From Mycobacterium sp. ST-F2 (GTDB lineage: Bacteria > Actinomycetota > Actinomycetes > Mycobacteriales > Mycobacteriaceae), in the NCBI RefSeq assembly GCF_001905655.1, contig NZ_JMHT01000015.1, forward strand, positions 1 through 45,879: a DNA stretch of 45,879 nucleotides, in the 5' to 3' direction. Within the stretch, counting starts at the first letter, position 1; each line of letters begins with the position of its first letter. The position numbers were made by a program, and so were the translations under genes. Positions 8,320 to 16,310 of the stretch are shown here, piece after piece. Below the pieces are notes generated by a model. That model had not been told where the DNA came from. It did no database searches and worked only from the letters and a program-made list of their open reading frames with translations.

Positions 8320-8976
8320 TCAGGCCTCGGCGGTTCGGCTGTGGCCGAGCAATGCTGCCACGAGATCGAGCGCGGTACCGACCTCTGGTGCACCACCGCC
8401 GAGCAGCGGGGCGTAGAGGTGGGCGTCGCACATCCGGATGAGTGCCAGGCCGAAAGTGGCTGTGGGCAAAGGCAATTCCAGCCGGCCGGCGGCCACCTCG
8501 GCGTCCAGCAGCTCGCCGACCAAGCGCCCCGCGGTCTGTTCGACGAGTCCGGGCAGCAGCATGAGCCGCACGATCAGGAGCGGCTCGCGGTGCGATACCA
8601 CCTGCAGGGGTTTCGCGTCGACGACCGCGTGCAGGAAGCGGTCCATCACTTCCAGGATGTAACCGGTGCCGCCGGGCGGTTCGGCATCGGGGCCGGCCTC
8701 TGCGGCCATGTCCGCGACGGTGCGCCGGAAAGTGCGTTCCGTGGCCTCGGCCAGCACGGTGGCGAGCAGGTCTTCCCGGTTGCCGACCAGTCGATAGAGC
8801 GTCGAGCGGCCGATGCCGAGTTCGGTTGCCAGCGCTGACATGTCGACCGACTCGCCTGCCAGATACAGCCGCGTCGCGGCGTCGACCGCGGCCTGGCGGC
8901 TCAATGCCGTCCCCAGGCGTGCGGACGGGGTGGGCGTCGTCGACTCTGATCCGGACATCTGACCATTATGGGACAT
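8320..8976 (-). CDS. TetR-family transcriptional regulator
   Basis: A 218-residue TetR-type regulator with HTH sequence VDMSALATELGIGRSTLYRLVGNREDLLATVL at about residues 44-75. The C-terminal domain holds a long amphipathic helical region (YILEVMDRFLHAVVD) of unknown ligand. Starts at 8976 or 8958 are both possible. A perfect inverted repeat sits 7 bp upstream of 8976, so autoregulation plus control of the divergent SDR-kinase-dehydrogenase operon is the natural reading. Nothing in the sequence identifies the inducer; an acyl-CoA or alcohol is plausible from the neighbours. Confidence 0.87.
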   Translation of the reverse strand: MSHNGQMSGSESTTPTPSARLGTALSRQAAVDAATRLYLAGESVDMSALATELGIGRSTLYRLVGNREDLLATVLAEATERTFRRTVADMAAEAGPDAEPPGGTGYILEVMDRFLHAVVDAKPLQVVSHREPLLIVRLMLLPGLVEQTAGRLVGELLDAEVAAGRLELPLPTATFGLALIRMCDAHLYAPLLGGGAPEVGTALDLVAALLGHSRTAEA

Positions 8977-8983
8977 TGCGCTG

Positions 8984-9006
8984 AAGTGTGCCAGTGTGGC
9001 ACACTT
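8984..9006. promoter_or_regulatory. Perfect inverted repeat, probable TetR operator
   Basis: Arms AAGTGTGCC (8984-8992) and GGCACACTT (8998-9006) are perfectly complementary around a 5-bp centre AGTGT. It lies between the divergent TetR (start 8976) and SDR (start 9064) genes. A shorter ATGTG/CACAT repeat follows at 9012-9024. Both fit binding by a dimeric repressor. Confidence 0.6.
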
Positions 9007-9063
9007 CGCCTATGTGTCCCACATGTTTGGGGCCGGGTACCGCCAACATCACGAGGAAGTGAC

Positions 9064-9819
9064 ATGAGCACGCGATTCGAAGGAAAGACCGCAATCGTCA
9101 CCGGTGCCAGTCGTGGCATCGGGTTCGCCATCGCCCAGCGCCTGGTCGACGACGGCGCCAAGGTGGTGATCACCGCACGCAAGCAGGAAGCGCTCGACGC
9201 CGCCGTCGAGGCCCTCGGTGGGCCGGACGTCGCCCTCGCCGTGGCCGGACGCGGCGACGACACCGAGCATCAGGATGCTGTGGTGGCCAAGGCGATCGAG
9301 ACCTTCGGTGGTGCCGACCTGTTCGTGAACAACACCGGCATCAACCCGGTGTATGGGCCGCTCATGGACATCGACATGGACGCCGCGCGCAAGATTCTCG
9401 AAGTCAACGTGCTGTCCGCACTGTCGTGGGTGCAGAAGGTGAACCGGGCCTGGCAGGGCGAACACGGGGGAGCCATCGTCAACGTCGCGTCCATCGCCGG
9501 CCTGCGCCCCGCCCCGGGCATCGCCTTCTACGGCGTCTCCAAAGCCGCGGTCATTCACCTCACCGAGGAACTGGCGGTCGAGCTGGGCCCGAACATCCGG
9601 GTCAACGCCGTCGCACCCGCCGTCGTCAAGACGCGGTTCGCGACCGCGCTGTACGAAGGTCGCGAAGACGAGGTCAGCGCGAACTACCCGCTGAAACGCC
9701 TTGGTGTGCCGGAAGATATCGGCTCCGTGGTGGCGTTCCTGCTGTCGGACGACGCCGGCTGGATGACCGGTCAGACACTGACCATCGACGGTGGCGTGCT
9801 GCTGGGCGGCGGCGTCTGA
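9064..9819 (+). CDS. SDR-family NAD(P)-dependent oxidoreductase
   Basis: A 251-residue classical short-chain dehydrogenase/reductase. The cofactor motif TGASRGIG is at residues 13-20, NNTG at 89-92 (a variant of NNAG), catalytic S143, Y156 and K160 (YGVSK). The end GWMTGQTLTIDGGVLLGGG is the usual FabG-like C-terminus. Start 9064 has GAGGAAG upstream; the longer frame crosses the operator and is rejected. The basic residues in TARKQE after the second strand suggest NADPH. It heads an operon with the kinase-like and acyl-CoA dehydrogenase genes, so oxidation or reduction of a hydroxy-acid or alcohol intermediate in lipid breakdown is likely. Confidence 0.9.
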   Translation: MSTRFEGKTAIVTGASRGIGFAIAQRLVDDGAKVVITARKQEALDAAVEALGGPDVALAVAGRGDDTEHQDAVVAKAIETFGGADLFVNNTGINPVYGPLMDIDMDAARKILEVNVLSALSWVQKVNRAWQGEHGGAIVNVASIAGLRPAPGIAFYGVSKAAVIHLTEELAVELGPNIRVNAVAPAVVKTRFATALYEGREDEVSANYPLKRLGVPEDIGSVVAFLLSDDAGWMTGQTLTIDGGVLLGGGV

Positions 9820-10847
9820 TGGCCGCTGACACGCAGCTGGATCTGCCCGGGCTGGACCTGACTCGACTGGGCGCGTGGCTGTCGGCCACGGTGCCCGGCG
9901 CCGGCGCCGACCTGTCGGCGACGTTGATCGCGGGCGGCAAATCGAATCTGACTTACCGTGTCACAGACGGTGATTCGTCGTGGATCGTCCGCCGGCCACC
10001 GGTGGGTGAACTGCTCGCCACCGCGCACGACATGAGCCGCGAATACCGGATGATGTCGGCCCTGGCGCCCACATCGGTGCCGGTGCCGGCCATGTACGGC
10101 TTCTGCGACGACGTGTCCGTGCTCGGCGCGCCGTTCTATGTGATGGCGCAGATCGACGGCATGCCCTACCGGCAGGCCGCCGAGCTGCAGGCGCTCGGTG
10201 CCGAGCGCACCCGGCTCATTTCGGAGCGGCTCGTCGACACCCTGGTGGCAGTGCATTCGGTCGATCCCGCATCGGTGGGGCTCGCCGATTTCGGTCGGCC
10301 CGAAGGCTTCCTCGGGCGCCAGGTCGGGCGGTGGCACAAGCAGTTCGCCGCCGCCTACACCCGGGACCTGCCTGCCATGGAGCAGCTCTATCAGGCGCTG
10401 TCACAGCGGGTTCCGGGCGATTCGGTACCCGGCATCGTGCATGGCGACTACCGCCTGGACAACGTGCTGTTCGATTCCGCGGACCGGCCCGCTGCCGTCA
10501 TCGACTGGGAGTTGGCCACCATCGGCGACTCGCTCACCGATCTCGCGTTGATGGTGGCGTACGGGCGGTTGGCCGCATCGGGCACCGGAGAGGTCTCCGA
10601 TGTCAGCGAAGCGCCGGGCTTCCTGACCGAGCAGGAGATCGTCGACCGCTACACCGCCGGAATCGGCCGCAGCCTCGGTGATTTCGGCTTCTACCTCGGC
10701 CTGGCCTTCTTCAAGATGGCGGGCATCTTCGAAGGTATCCACTACCGCTACGTCAACGGGCAGACCGTCGGCGACGGGTTCTCGTTCGCCGGGGACGCGG
10801 TGCACATCCTGCTGGACGCCGGCCTCAACGCACTCAAGGAGCACTGA
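9819..10847 (+). CDS. Aminoglycoside-phosphotransferase-fold kinase, ACAD10/11 N-domain type
   Basis: 342 residues with a protein-kinase-like fold: glycine/serine loop [16 protein letters not shown] lysine region SWIVRRPP, Brenner motif [12 protein letters not shown] (catalytic Asp) and metal-binding [11 protein letters not shown]. In animals this domain is fused to an acyl-CoA dehydrogenase in ACAD10/ACAD11, which handle 4-hydroxy acids by phosphorylation followed by dehydrogenation and elimination. Here the dehydrogenase is the very next gene. The ATG overlaps the SDR stop (TGATG), indicating coupling. Antibiotic resistance is unlikely given the context. The reaction is inferred from the domain pairing. 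Confidence 0.82.
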   Translation: MAADTQLDLPGLDLTRLGAWLSATVPGAGADLSATLIAGGKSNLTYRVTDGDSSWIVRRPPVGELLATAHDMSREYRMMSALAPTSVPVPAMYGFCDDVSVLGAPFYVMAQIDGMPYRQAAELQALGAERTRLISERLVDTLVAVHSVDPASVGLADFGRPEGFLGRQVGRWHKQFAAAYTRDLPAMEQLYQALSQRVPGDSVPGIVHGDYRLDNVLFDSADRPAAVIDWELATIGDSLTDLALMVAYGRLAASGTGEVSDVSEAPGFLTEQEIVDRYTAGIGRSLGDFGFYLGLAFFKMAGIFEGIHYRYVNGQTVGDGFSFAGDAVHILLDAGLNALKEH

Positions 10848-10848
10848 C

Positions 10849-12069
10849 ATGGAATTCGCGTACGACGCCAAGACCAAAGAGATGGTCGCCGAACTGACGG
10901 CATTCATGGAGAGCTACGTCTACCCGGCCGAGAAGACGTTCCACGAGCAGCTTGCCGCGCTGGACAATCGCTGGGCGTGGGACAGCGTCCCGGTGCTCAC
11001 CGAGCTGCGCGCCGAGGCCCGTCGTCGCGGGTTGTGGAATCTGTTCCTGCCCGGCGTCAAGGGGGCCGGCCTGACCAATCTGCAGTACGCGCCACTGGCC
11101 GAAATCACCGGCCGCAGTATCCAATTGGCGCCCGCCGTCTTCAACTGTGCCGCCCCGGACACCGGAAACATGGAGGTGCTCAACGAATTCGGCACCGAGG
11201 AGCAGCAGCGCCAGTGGCTCGAACCGTTGTTGGACGGTGAGATTCGGTCGGCCTTCGCCATGACCGAACCCGACGTGGCGAGCTCGGACGCCACCAACGT
11301 CGAGCTGTCCATCGTCCGCGACGGCGACGAGTACGTGATCAACGGTCGCAAATGGTGGATCACCGGAGCGATGAATCCGAACTGCAAGGTGTTCATCGTG
11401 ATGGGCAAGACGGACCCGACCTCGGAACGACACCGCCAGCAGTCACAGATCCTGGTGCCCCGGGACACCCCCGGGCTCGAGATCCTGCGCGGCATGGAGG
11501 TATTCGGCTACGACGACCACGATCACGGTGGGCATGCGGAATTGCGGTTCACCGATGTGCGGGTCCCGGCGTCGAACCTGATCGGTGAAGAGGGCGGCGG
11601 CTTCGCCATCGCCCAGGCGCGCCTCGGGCCGGGCCGCATCCACCACTGCATGCGGGCCATCGGTGTCGCTGAGCGCGCTATCGAGATGATGTGTCAGCGG
11701 GCCGCGAGCCGGGTCGCGTTCGGCAAGCCGCTGGCCGAGCAGGGCGTCATCCGCGACTGGATCGCCGAATCCCGGGTGCGCATCGAGCAGCTGCGGCTCC
11801 TGGTGCTCAAGACAGCCTGGCTCATGGACACCGTGGGAAATCGCGGTGCGCACACCGAGATTCAGTCCATCAAGATCGCCACGCCGCTGACGGTGCAATG
11901 GATTCTGGACAAGGCCATCCAGGTGCACGGCGCCGGCGGGGTGTCGCAGGACTTCCCGCTCGCCGCGATGTACGCGGGCATCCGCACGCTGCGGTTCGCC
12001 GACGGGCCGGACGAGGTGCACAAGAACGCCCTCGCGCGCACGGAGCTGAAGAAGCACCTGGTGAGCTGA
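10849..12069 (+). CDS. Acyl-CoA dehydrogenase, ACAD10/11 type
   Basis: A 406-residue flavoprotein starting one base after the kinase stop. Acyl-CoA dehydrogenase features: [21 protein letters not shown] FAD/substrate motif (AMTEP), WWITGA in the middle beta domain, [12 protein letters not shown] and a C-terminal [35 protein letters not shown]. The segment [14 protein letters not shown] is characteristic of the ACAD10/11-like subgroup. With the kinase-like gene it probably acts on 4-hydroxyacyl-CoA or a related substrate, and the SDR may handle a preceding or following step. The family call is strong; the substrate is inferred. Confidence 0.88.
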   Translation: MEFAYDAKTKEMVAELTAFMESYVYPAEKTFHEQLAALDNRWAWDSVPVLTELRAEARRRGLWNLFLPGVKGAGLTNLQYAPLAEITGRSIQLAPAVFNCAAPDTGNMEVLNEFGTEEQQRQWLEPLLDGEIRSAFAMTEPDVASSDATNVELSIVRDGDEYVINGRKWWITGAMNPNCKVFIVMGKTDPTSERHRQQSQILVPRDTPGLEILRGMEVFGYDDHDHGGHAELRFTDVRVPASNLIGEEGGGFAIAQARLGPGRIHHCMRAIGVAERAIEMMCQRAASRVAFGKPLAEQGVIRDWIAESRVRIEQLRLLVLKTAWLMDTVGNRGAHTEIQSIKIATPLTVQWILDKAIQVHGAGGVSQDFPLAAMYAGIRTLRFADGPDEVHKNALARTELKKHLVS

Positions 12070-12084
12070 GCCGGTGACGCCGTC

Positions 12085-12118
12085 CACATCTGCCACTGCA
12101 GTCGCAGTGACAGATGTG
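12085..12118. terminator. Hairpin after acyl-CoA dehydrogenase gene, terminator or operator
   Basis: A 14-bp stem CACATCTGCCACTG / CAGTGACAGATGTG (12085-12098, 12105-12118) has a single mismatch and a 6-nt loop, 15 bp after the dehydrogenase stop. There is no U-tract, but mycobacterial terminators often lack one. It could instead be a binding site for the Rrf2 protein encoded downstream. Confidence 0.45.
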
Positions 12119-12144
12119 AACAGCGCGCCGCCGGTCCCGCGAAC

Positions 12145-12187
12145 GTCTTTATTTGCATCGTAAATGTCAATTAAATAGCGTGGTCGC
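12145..12187 (+). promoter_or_regulatory. AT-rich promoter region of the Rrf2 gene
   Basis: A strikingly AT-rich stretch in GC-rich surroundings contains ATTTGCATCGT (12151-12161), close to one half of the NsrR consensus (AAATRCATCTT). A TAAATA -10-like hexamer at 12172-12177 lies 10 bp before the GTG start. Autoregulation is inferred; only one half-site looks good. Confidence 0.4.
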
Positions 12188-12652
12188 GTGCGGCTTACCG
12201 GTTTCAGCGACGTCGGGCTGAGGATTCTGATCCGGCTCGCCGCTGAAGATGGCGTGCAACGGATCTCGACGCGCCAGATCGCCGAGGACATGCAGATCTC
12301 GTACACCCACGCGACCAAGGCGTGCGCGCACCTGGCCGCTGCCGGGTGGCTGGACGCCGACCGCGGTCGGGGCGGCGGACTGGCGCTCACCGAGGCCGGC
12401 CGCACCGCCCGCCTCGGCGATGTCGTGCGGTCACTGGAAGACGACGGCGAGACCGAACTGGTCGATTGCAGCGGGCTGGATTGCCCGCTGCAATCGGCCT
12501 GCCGGCTGCGCACGGCGTTGGCGCAGGCCAAGGTGGCGTTCTATGCGTCGCTGAACACCAGCACCGTCTCCGACCTCGCACAGCCGCCGACGCGCAAACT
12601 CCTCTTGAGCCTCGGCGCACTCGCCGCCCAGATTGATTCGGGCACCGATTGA
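12188..12652 (+). CDS. nsrR: Rrf2-family iron-sulfur regulator, NsrR-like
   Basis: 154 residues in the NsrR/IscR family. The N-terminal winged helix starts MRLTGFSDVGLRILIRLA and contains ISTRQIAEDMQISYTHATKACAHLAAAGW, then the wing RGRGGGLAL. Three cysteines in VDCSGLDCPLQSAC have the same C-x4-C-x5-C spacing as the 4Fe-4S ligands of NsrR, the nitric-oxide sensor. The start is GTG at 12188. No obvious NO-detoxifying gene (hmp, nitrite reductase) is adjacent; the next gene is a secreted protein 55 bp downstream, so targets may lie elsewhere. NO sensing is inferred from the cysteine pattern. Confidence 0.8.
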   Translation: MRLTGFSDVGLRILIRLAAEDGVQRISTRQIAEDMQISYTHATKACAHLAAAGWLDADRGRGGGLALTEAGRTARLGDVVRSLEDDGETELVDCSGLDCPLQSACRLRTALAQAKVAFYASLNTSTVSDLAQPPTRKLLLSLGALAAQIDSGTD

Positions 12653-12707
12653 ACCGAATGGCTCTGTAGTTCGTGGTACCCCACAACCGCTGCGTAAGGG
12701 GACCACG

Positions 12708-13811
12708 ATGCAACTTTCCGCACGCCTGCCCGTCGACCTCGCCGCTGCCGCCGTTGCCGTGGTGGTCGTCGCACCACTGACGCCCGTCACGCCCGTCGCC
12801 GAGCATGCGGCGCCCACCGTGTCGCGGGAAATACGTTTGGCCGCAACCGTTCCGCCGGACGGGTTGATCACCAGTTTCGTGAAGAACCAGGGGATCTACT
12901 GCTCCCTCATCTGTCCGCTGCTGGCGCAGACCGTCACGACGGGCATCACGACCACACTGCAGGAGCCGGGAGTGTTCCTCGCGGCACTGCCTGCGAACGG
13001 CCCGCTCAAGGCGCTCGGCATCGCCGGCGCATCGATGACGGGGCCGACCGCGGCGGCCATGGACAAGGCCATCGATGTGGATGCCGCCATTCCGGCAAAG
13101 CGGGCGCTGAACGCCTTCGAGGTCGGTGTGGTGGGTCTGCTCAACATTCCTCCCGCGATCCTCGGCGGTCCCGGTGCGGTCCTGGCGGCGTTCCAGGATT
13201 TCCGCCAGCAGACGTTCGACGCGCTCAACGCGCCCGTCGTCCGGGACCCGGAGCCGACGGTGCAGCCGCGCGGCGTGTTCCAGGTCGCGGTGATCGGCGT
13301 CATCAATGTGGTTGCGGCAGTGATCTTCCCGGGCTTCAACTTCTTCCTCGCGGGTGCGTTCCACGTCCCCGACGCCGTCGCCCAGGAGCTGGCGAAGACC
13401 GGCAATCCGCTCCGCGCATTCATGGCGGGTGTCCAAACCGCTGTCGGCGTGGTGAACAACGCCGGGAACGTCGTCGCGAAGGCCATCGTCGCCGAAGCAA
13501 ACAAGGTCCGCGCCGCGGCCATGCAGCCCGGTGCCTTCGCACCGTTGGCAGCGTCGAAGCCTGCCACGACGTCCGCCGTCACTCCTGCTGTCACCGTCAC
13601 GCAGCCGCCGCCGAAGAAGCCGAAGACGGCCTCGCCGTCGCTCGGGCAGTTGCCCAACCCGCTGGCCGGTCTGGCGAAGGGGCTGACGAAGGTCCTGCCG
13701 CCCAAGGCCAGGCCGAACCTCAAGCCCGGCGGCACGTTCGGGCTTCAGCTCAAGGATCTCGGCGCCCACACCGGGCTGCTGTCGCGACCGGCCTTGCGCG
13801 CCAATCGGTGA
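12708..13811 (+). CDS. Secreted Ala/Val-rich protein of unknown function
   Basis: Not recognised as a named family. The 367-residue protein starts at ATG 12708 with AAGGGG 7 bp upstream. It opens with a signal-type hydrophobic stretch (LAAAAVAVVVVAPLTP) and two cysteines in IYCSLICPLL. Long alternating hydrophobic/alanine segments follow, including AVIGVINVVAAVIFPGFNFF, which may insert in a membrane. The last 90 residues are rich in Pro, Lys and Thr (TVTQPPPKKPKTASPS) and probably extended. The pattern resembles many mycobacterial exported proteins that share only signal and composition. Its 3' end overlaps the convergent crotonase gene by 67 bp. Confidence 0.7.
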   Translation: MQLSARLPVDLAAAAVAVVVVAPLTPVTPVAEHAAPTVSREIRLAATVPPDGLITSFVKNQGIYCSLICPLLAQTVTTGITTTLQEPGVFLAALPANGPLKALGIAGASMTGPTAAAMDKAIDVDAAIPAKRALNAFEVGVVGLLNIPPAILGGPGAVLAAFQDFRQQTFDALNAPVVRDPEPTVQPRGVFQVAVIGVINVVAAVIFPGFNFFLAGAFHVPDAVAQELAKTGNPLRAFMAGVQTAVGVVNNAGNVVAKAIVAEANKVRAAAMQPGAFAPLAASKPATTSAVTPAVTVTQPPPKKPKTASPSLGQLPNPLAGLAKGLTKVLPPKARPNLKPGGTFGLQLKDLGAHTGLLSRPALRANR

Positions 13812-14545
13812 TTGCGGCCCCGCAGCAAGCGGAGTTGCAACAGCGACTCGGTCCAGAACGCCGATCGCGGCGACGACGTCCACGTCGCGTCGAACAGTTT
13901 CTTGGTGGCGGCCAAGGCATCGGGGGACCGCTCGATGAGCTGTGCGGCCAGGGCCTCGGCTGCAGCCACCGGATCGTCGGCGACGGACGTGACCAGTCCA
14001 TAGCCCAGGGCGTCGGTCCCGGAAAACACCTCGGCGGTCATGGTGAGCCGTTTAGCCACATCCATCGGCAGGAGCTCGCGCAGCGTCACCGACCCCGTCA
14101 TGTCCGGGATGAGGCCCCACTTGGCCTCCATGACCGACAGCTTGCAGTCGGGTGTCGCGATCCGGAAGTCGGCGGCCAGCGCCACCTGCAGTCCGCCGCC
14201 GTAGCAGTGGCCGTGCACCGCCGCGATCACCGGGACCGGCAACTCCCGCCACGCCCAGCACGCCTGCTGGAAGAGATTGGTCTTCTGCCCGGGGAGCTTG
14301 CCGAAGTTGCGCACGGCGCTCAGCCCCTGCAGTTTCGCGCCGGCGAAATCCAGCCCGGTGCAGAACGCGCGCCCGTCGCCGCGCAGGATGACGACCCGCA
14401 CCGAGCGGTCCTGTACCAGCCGACCCGGTATCGCGGCGAGGGCTTCCAGCATCGGCAGGTCAAGGCTGTTCATCTTGTCCGCTCGATTGAGCGTCGCGTA
14501 GGCGATGCCGTCGCGGATGTCCACGGTGATCCGGTCCGTCGTCAT
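13745..14545 (-). CDS. Crotonase-superfamily enzyme (enoyl-CoA hydratase/isomerase)
   Basis: 266 residues with the crotonase oxyanion-hole segments DGRAFCTGLDFAGAK and HGHCYGGGLQVALAADFRIA. In the catalytic region the sequence VMEAKWGLIPDMTGSVTLREL has an acidic residue (E) before the glycine loop and D where hydratases have a glycine in PGAGG. In dienoyl-CoA isomerase a glutamate and an aspartate occupy these places, so an isomerase role is as likely as hydration. Start ATG 14545 is chosen because upstream residues show no family similarity. The C-terminal tail RLLRGRNHRLARKAGRDSSPVWAPR is typical. The gene stands alone, divergent from the mce operon. Confidence 0.83.
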   Translation of the reverse strand: MTTDRITVDIRDGIAYATLNRADKMNSLDLPMLEALAAIPGRLVQDRSVRVVILRGDGRAFCTGLDFAGAKLQGLSAVRNFGKLPGQKTNLFQQACWAWRELPVPVIAAVHGHCYGGGLQVALAADFRIATPDCKLSVMEAKWGLIPDMTGSVTLRELLPMDVAKRLTMTAEVFSGTDALGYGLVTSVADDPVAAAEALAAQLIERSPDALAATKKLFDATWTSSPRSAFWTESLLQLRLLRGRNHRLARKAGRDSSPVWAPRSLS

Positions 14546-14720
14546 GGGGGCAGGATAGTGCGCCGCGATGGCTACCACGATGAGGTCCGAAGCTGTGGGT
14601 ATTTCGTGAAAATGCCCAAACAGCCCCATGGTCGAGCATCCCGCCCTACTGTGCTGCGGCAACGGCTGTAGCGACTCCCAGCAAACCTGCGCGGCGCGTC
14701 ACTTACCCGCGAGACAATTC

Positions 14721-14756
14721 ATTCCGTTTCGCGAAGACTGTGTCCGAAACCGGAAT
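14721..14756 (+). promoter_or_regulatory. Inverted repeat and promoter upstream of the TetR-mce operon
   Basis: Arms ATTCCGTTTCG (14721-14731) and CGAAACCGGAAT (14745-14756) are complementary apart from one extra base, with TTCGCGAA inside (14728-14735). TACGCT at 14760-14765 is a reasonable -10. A repressor bound here would block the operon promoter, fitting autoregulation by the TetR protein that heads the operon. The rest of the gap 14546-14801 shows no gene. Confidence 0.45.
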
Positions 14757-14801
14757 CGATACGCTACTGTGATCCGCGTGACAGGCGAGGCGCGCGCGAC
14801 C

Positions 14802-15449
14802 ATGGCCGAGCGCCAGCGTGCAAAACGCGCTGAGCTGGTACGCGAAGAAGTGATCGAAGCCGCACTGGCGGAGTTCGCGGAGCGGGGCTATCACCAGACC
14901 TCCATCAGTCACATCGCCAAGCGCCTCGGGTCCGGGCACTCGATGTTCTACCGCTACTTCGAGAACAAGCGCGACATCGTCGACCACGCGGTGCGCCAGG
15001 TGAATGCCCGGGTGCTCGCCGCCATCGGCGACTCGAGGCCGGGGCAGTTGACATCCATCACGGAGTTCCGCGATCACCTGCTCGGCATCGGCATGGCCTA
15101 CAGCGAACTGCTGGCCGACGAGCCGCGGCTGATGCAGTTGATCGTGGTGCAGGCCGCCGGCGTCGACCAACAGATGACCGAGGAGTTCCAGCACCTCTTC
15201 GATGACGGCGCCCGCGTCCTCGCGACCATGCTGCGGGACGGCATCAACCAGGGCTACATCCGCGCCGACGTCGATGTCCGCGCGACAGCCCAGACCATCT
15301 GTGCCATCCCGTTCGGCATCGCCTTGCGCTACGGGCAGAAGCCGAGCCGTGAAGAACTGATCGCGCAGACCCTCGCAAGCAACGAACTGGTGTGCCGAGG
15401 CATCGCCACCGAGTGGCCGGCATCCGGCCAGGAAGCGACGGCCCTGTGA
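14802..15449 (+). CDS. TetR-family regulator heading the mce operon
   Basis: 215 residues from ATG 14802 (in-frame GTG codons at 14769 and 14778 are alternative, possibly near-leaderless starts). The HTH is clear: ELVREEVIEAALAEFAERGYHQTSISHIAKRLGSG then HSMFYRYFENKRDIVDHAV. The C-terminal domain is all-helical with unknown ligand. Its stop overlaps the GTG of yrbEA (GTGA), so it is the first gene of the mce transcription unit and translationally coupled to it. In M. tuberculosis the mce3 locus is also controlled by a TetR protein (Mce3R). A feedback repressor responding to the imported lipid or its CoA ester is inferred. Confidence 0.85.
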   Translation: MAERQRAKRAELVREEVIEAALAEFAERGYHQTSISHIAKRLGSGHSMFYRYFENKRDIVDHAVRQVNARVLAAIGDSRPGQLTSITEFRDHLLGIGMAYSELLADEPRLMQLIVVQAAGVDQQMTEEFQHLFDDGARVLATMLRDGINQGYIRADVDVRATAQTICAIPFGIALRYGQKPSREELIAQTLASNELVCRGIATEWPASGQEATAL

Positions 15450-16309
15450 CCGACCAGGCACAGCCCAGGGGACTGGCGAAGTGGGGCGCCATCGCCGAGG
15501 CCATCGACTGGGTGAAGCGCTATCTGCAGAACCACCCGATCGCGTCGCTGAGCACTGCCGGCGGTCAGATCGTGCTCGGACTGCGGACGCTGGAGTACCT
15601 GTTCTTCGACATCATCAAGGGACGCTTCCAGGTGCGCGAGTTCCTGGACCAGGCGGCGTTCATGGCCGGAACCGCTTTCACCCCAACGGTTCTGGTGACC
15701 ATCCCGATCAGCGTGACGTTGTCTATCCAGTTCGCCTTGCTGGCCGGCCAGGTCGGCGCCTCGTCGCTGTCGGGTGCGGCCACCGGTCTGGTGGTCATCC
15801 GGCAGGGCGCCCCGCTGGTCGCGTCGCTGCTGCTCGCGACGGCCGTCGGTTCGGCGGTCTGCGCCGACCTCGGATCGCGCACCATGCGGGAAGAGATCGC
15901 CGCCATGGAGGTGATGGGGGTTTCTCCGATCCAGCGCATGGTCGTGCCGCGTCTGGTCGCGTTGGTCCTCATCGGTGTGTTGTTGACCGGCGTCACCAGT
16001 TTCGTGGGCTACCTGGCGAGCTACATGTTCAACGTCTATCTGCAGAACGGCACCCCCGGCTCGTTCATCGCCACGTTCTCGTCGTTCTCGACCGTTGGTG
16101 ACCTGGCGCTGGCCATGGTCAAGGCTGTCGTCTTCGGTGTCATCGTGGCCGTGATCAGCTGCCACAAGGGCCTGGACACCCGCGGCGGTCCGGCCGGTGT
16201 GGCCAACTCGGTCAACGCCGCGGTGGTGGAGTCGGTGCTGCTCATGATGATCGTCAACGTCGTGATGAGCCAGCTGTACATCCTCATCTTCCCGAAGACG
16301 TCGATCTGA
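15446..16309 (+). CDS. yrbEA: YrbEA, MlaE-type permease of the Mce lipid transporter
   Basis: 287 residues from a GTG overlapping the TetR stop. MlaE/YrbE family: an amphipathic N-terminal helix, then about five membrane segments (for example TVLVTIPISVTLSIQFALL, LVALVLIGVLLTGVTSFVGY, ESVLLMMIVNVVMSQLYIL). The conserved cytoplasmic EExxAMEVMGVSP loop resembles the EAA motif that contacts the MceG ATPase. Together with YrbEB it forms the inner-membrane channel receiving lipid from the Mce tube. The ATPase (MceG) is not in this window, as expected since it is normally encoded elsewhere. Confidence 0.93.
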   Translation: MTDQAQPRGLAKWGAIAEAIDWVKRYLQNHPIASLSTAGGQIVLGLRTLEYLFFDIIKGRFQVREFLDQAAFMAGTAFTPTVLVTIPISVTLSIQFALLAGQVGASSLSGAATGLVVIRQGAPLVASLLLATAVGSAVCADLGSRTMREEIAAMEVMGVSPIQRMVVPRLVALVLIGVLLTGVTSFVGYLASYMFNVYLQNGTPGSFIATFSSFSTVGDLALAMVKAVVFGVIVAVISCHKGLDTRGGPAGVANSVNAAVVESVLLMMIVNVVMSQLYILIFPKTSI

Positions 16310-16310
16310 C

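Noticed and set aside
9819..10847. Aminoglycoside resistance phosphotransferase
   Set aside because: The fold is shared, but context with SDR and acyl-CoA dehydrogenase and similarity to the ACAD10/11 kinase domain argue against resistance.
14703..15461. Minus-strand frame opposite the TetR gene
   Set aside because: Antisense shadow; the plus strand has a clear helix-turn-helix and couples to yrbEA.
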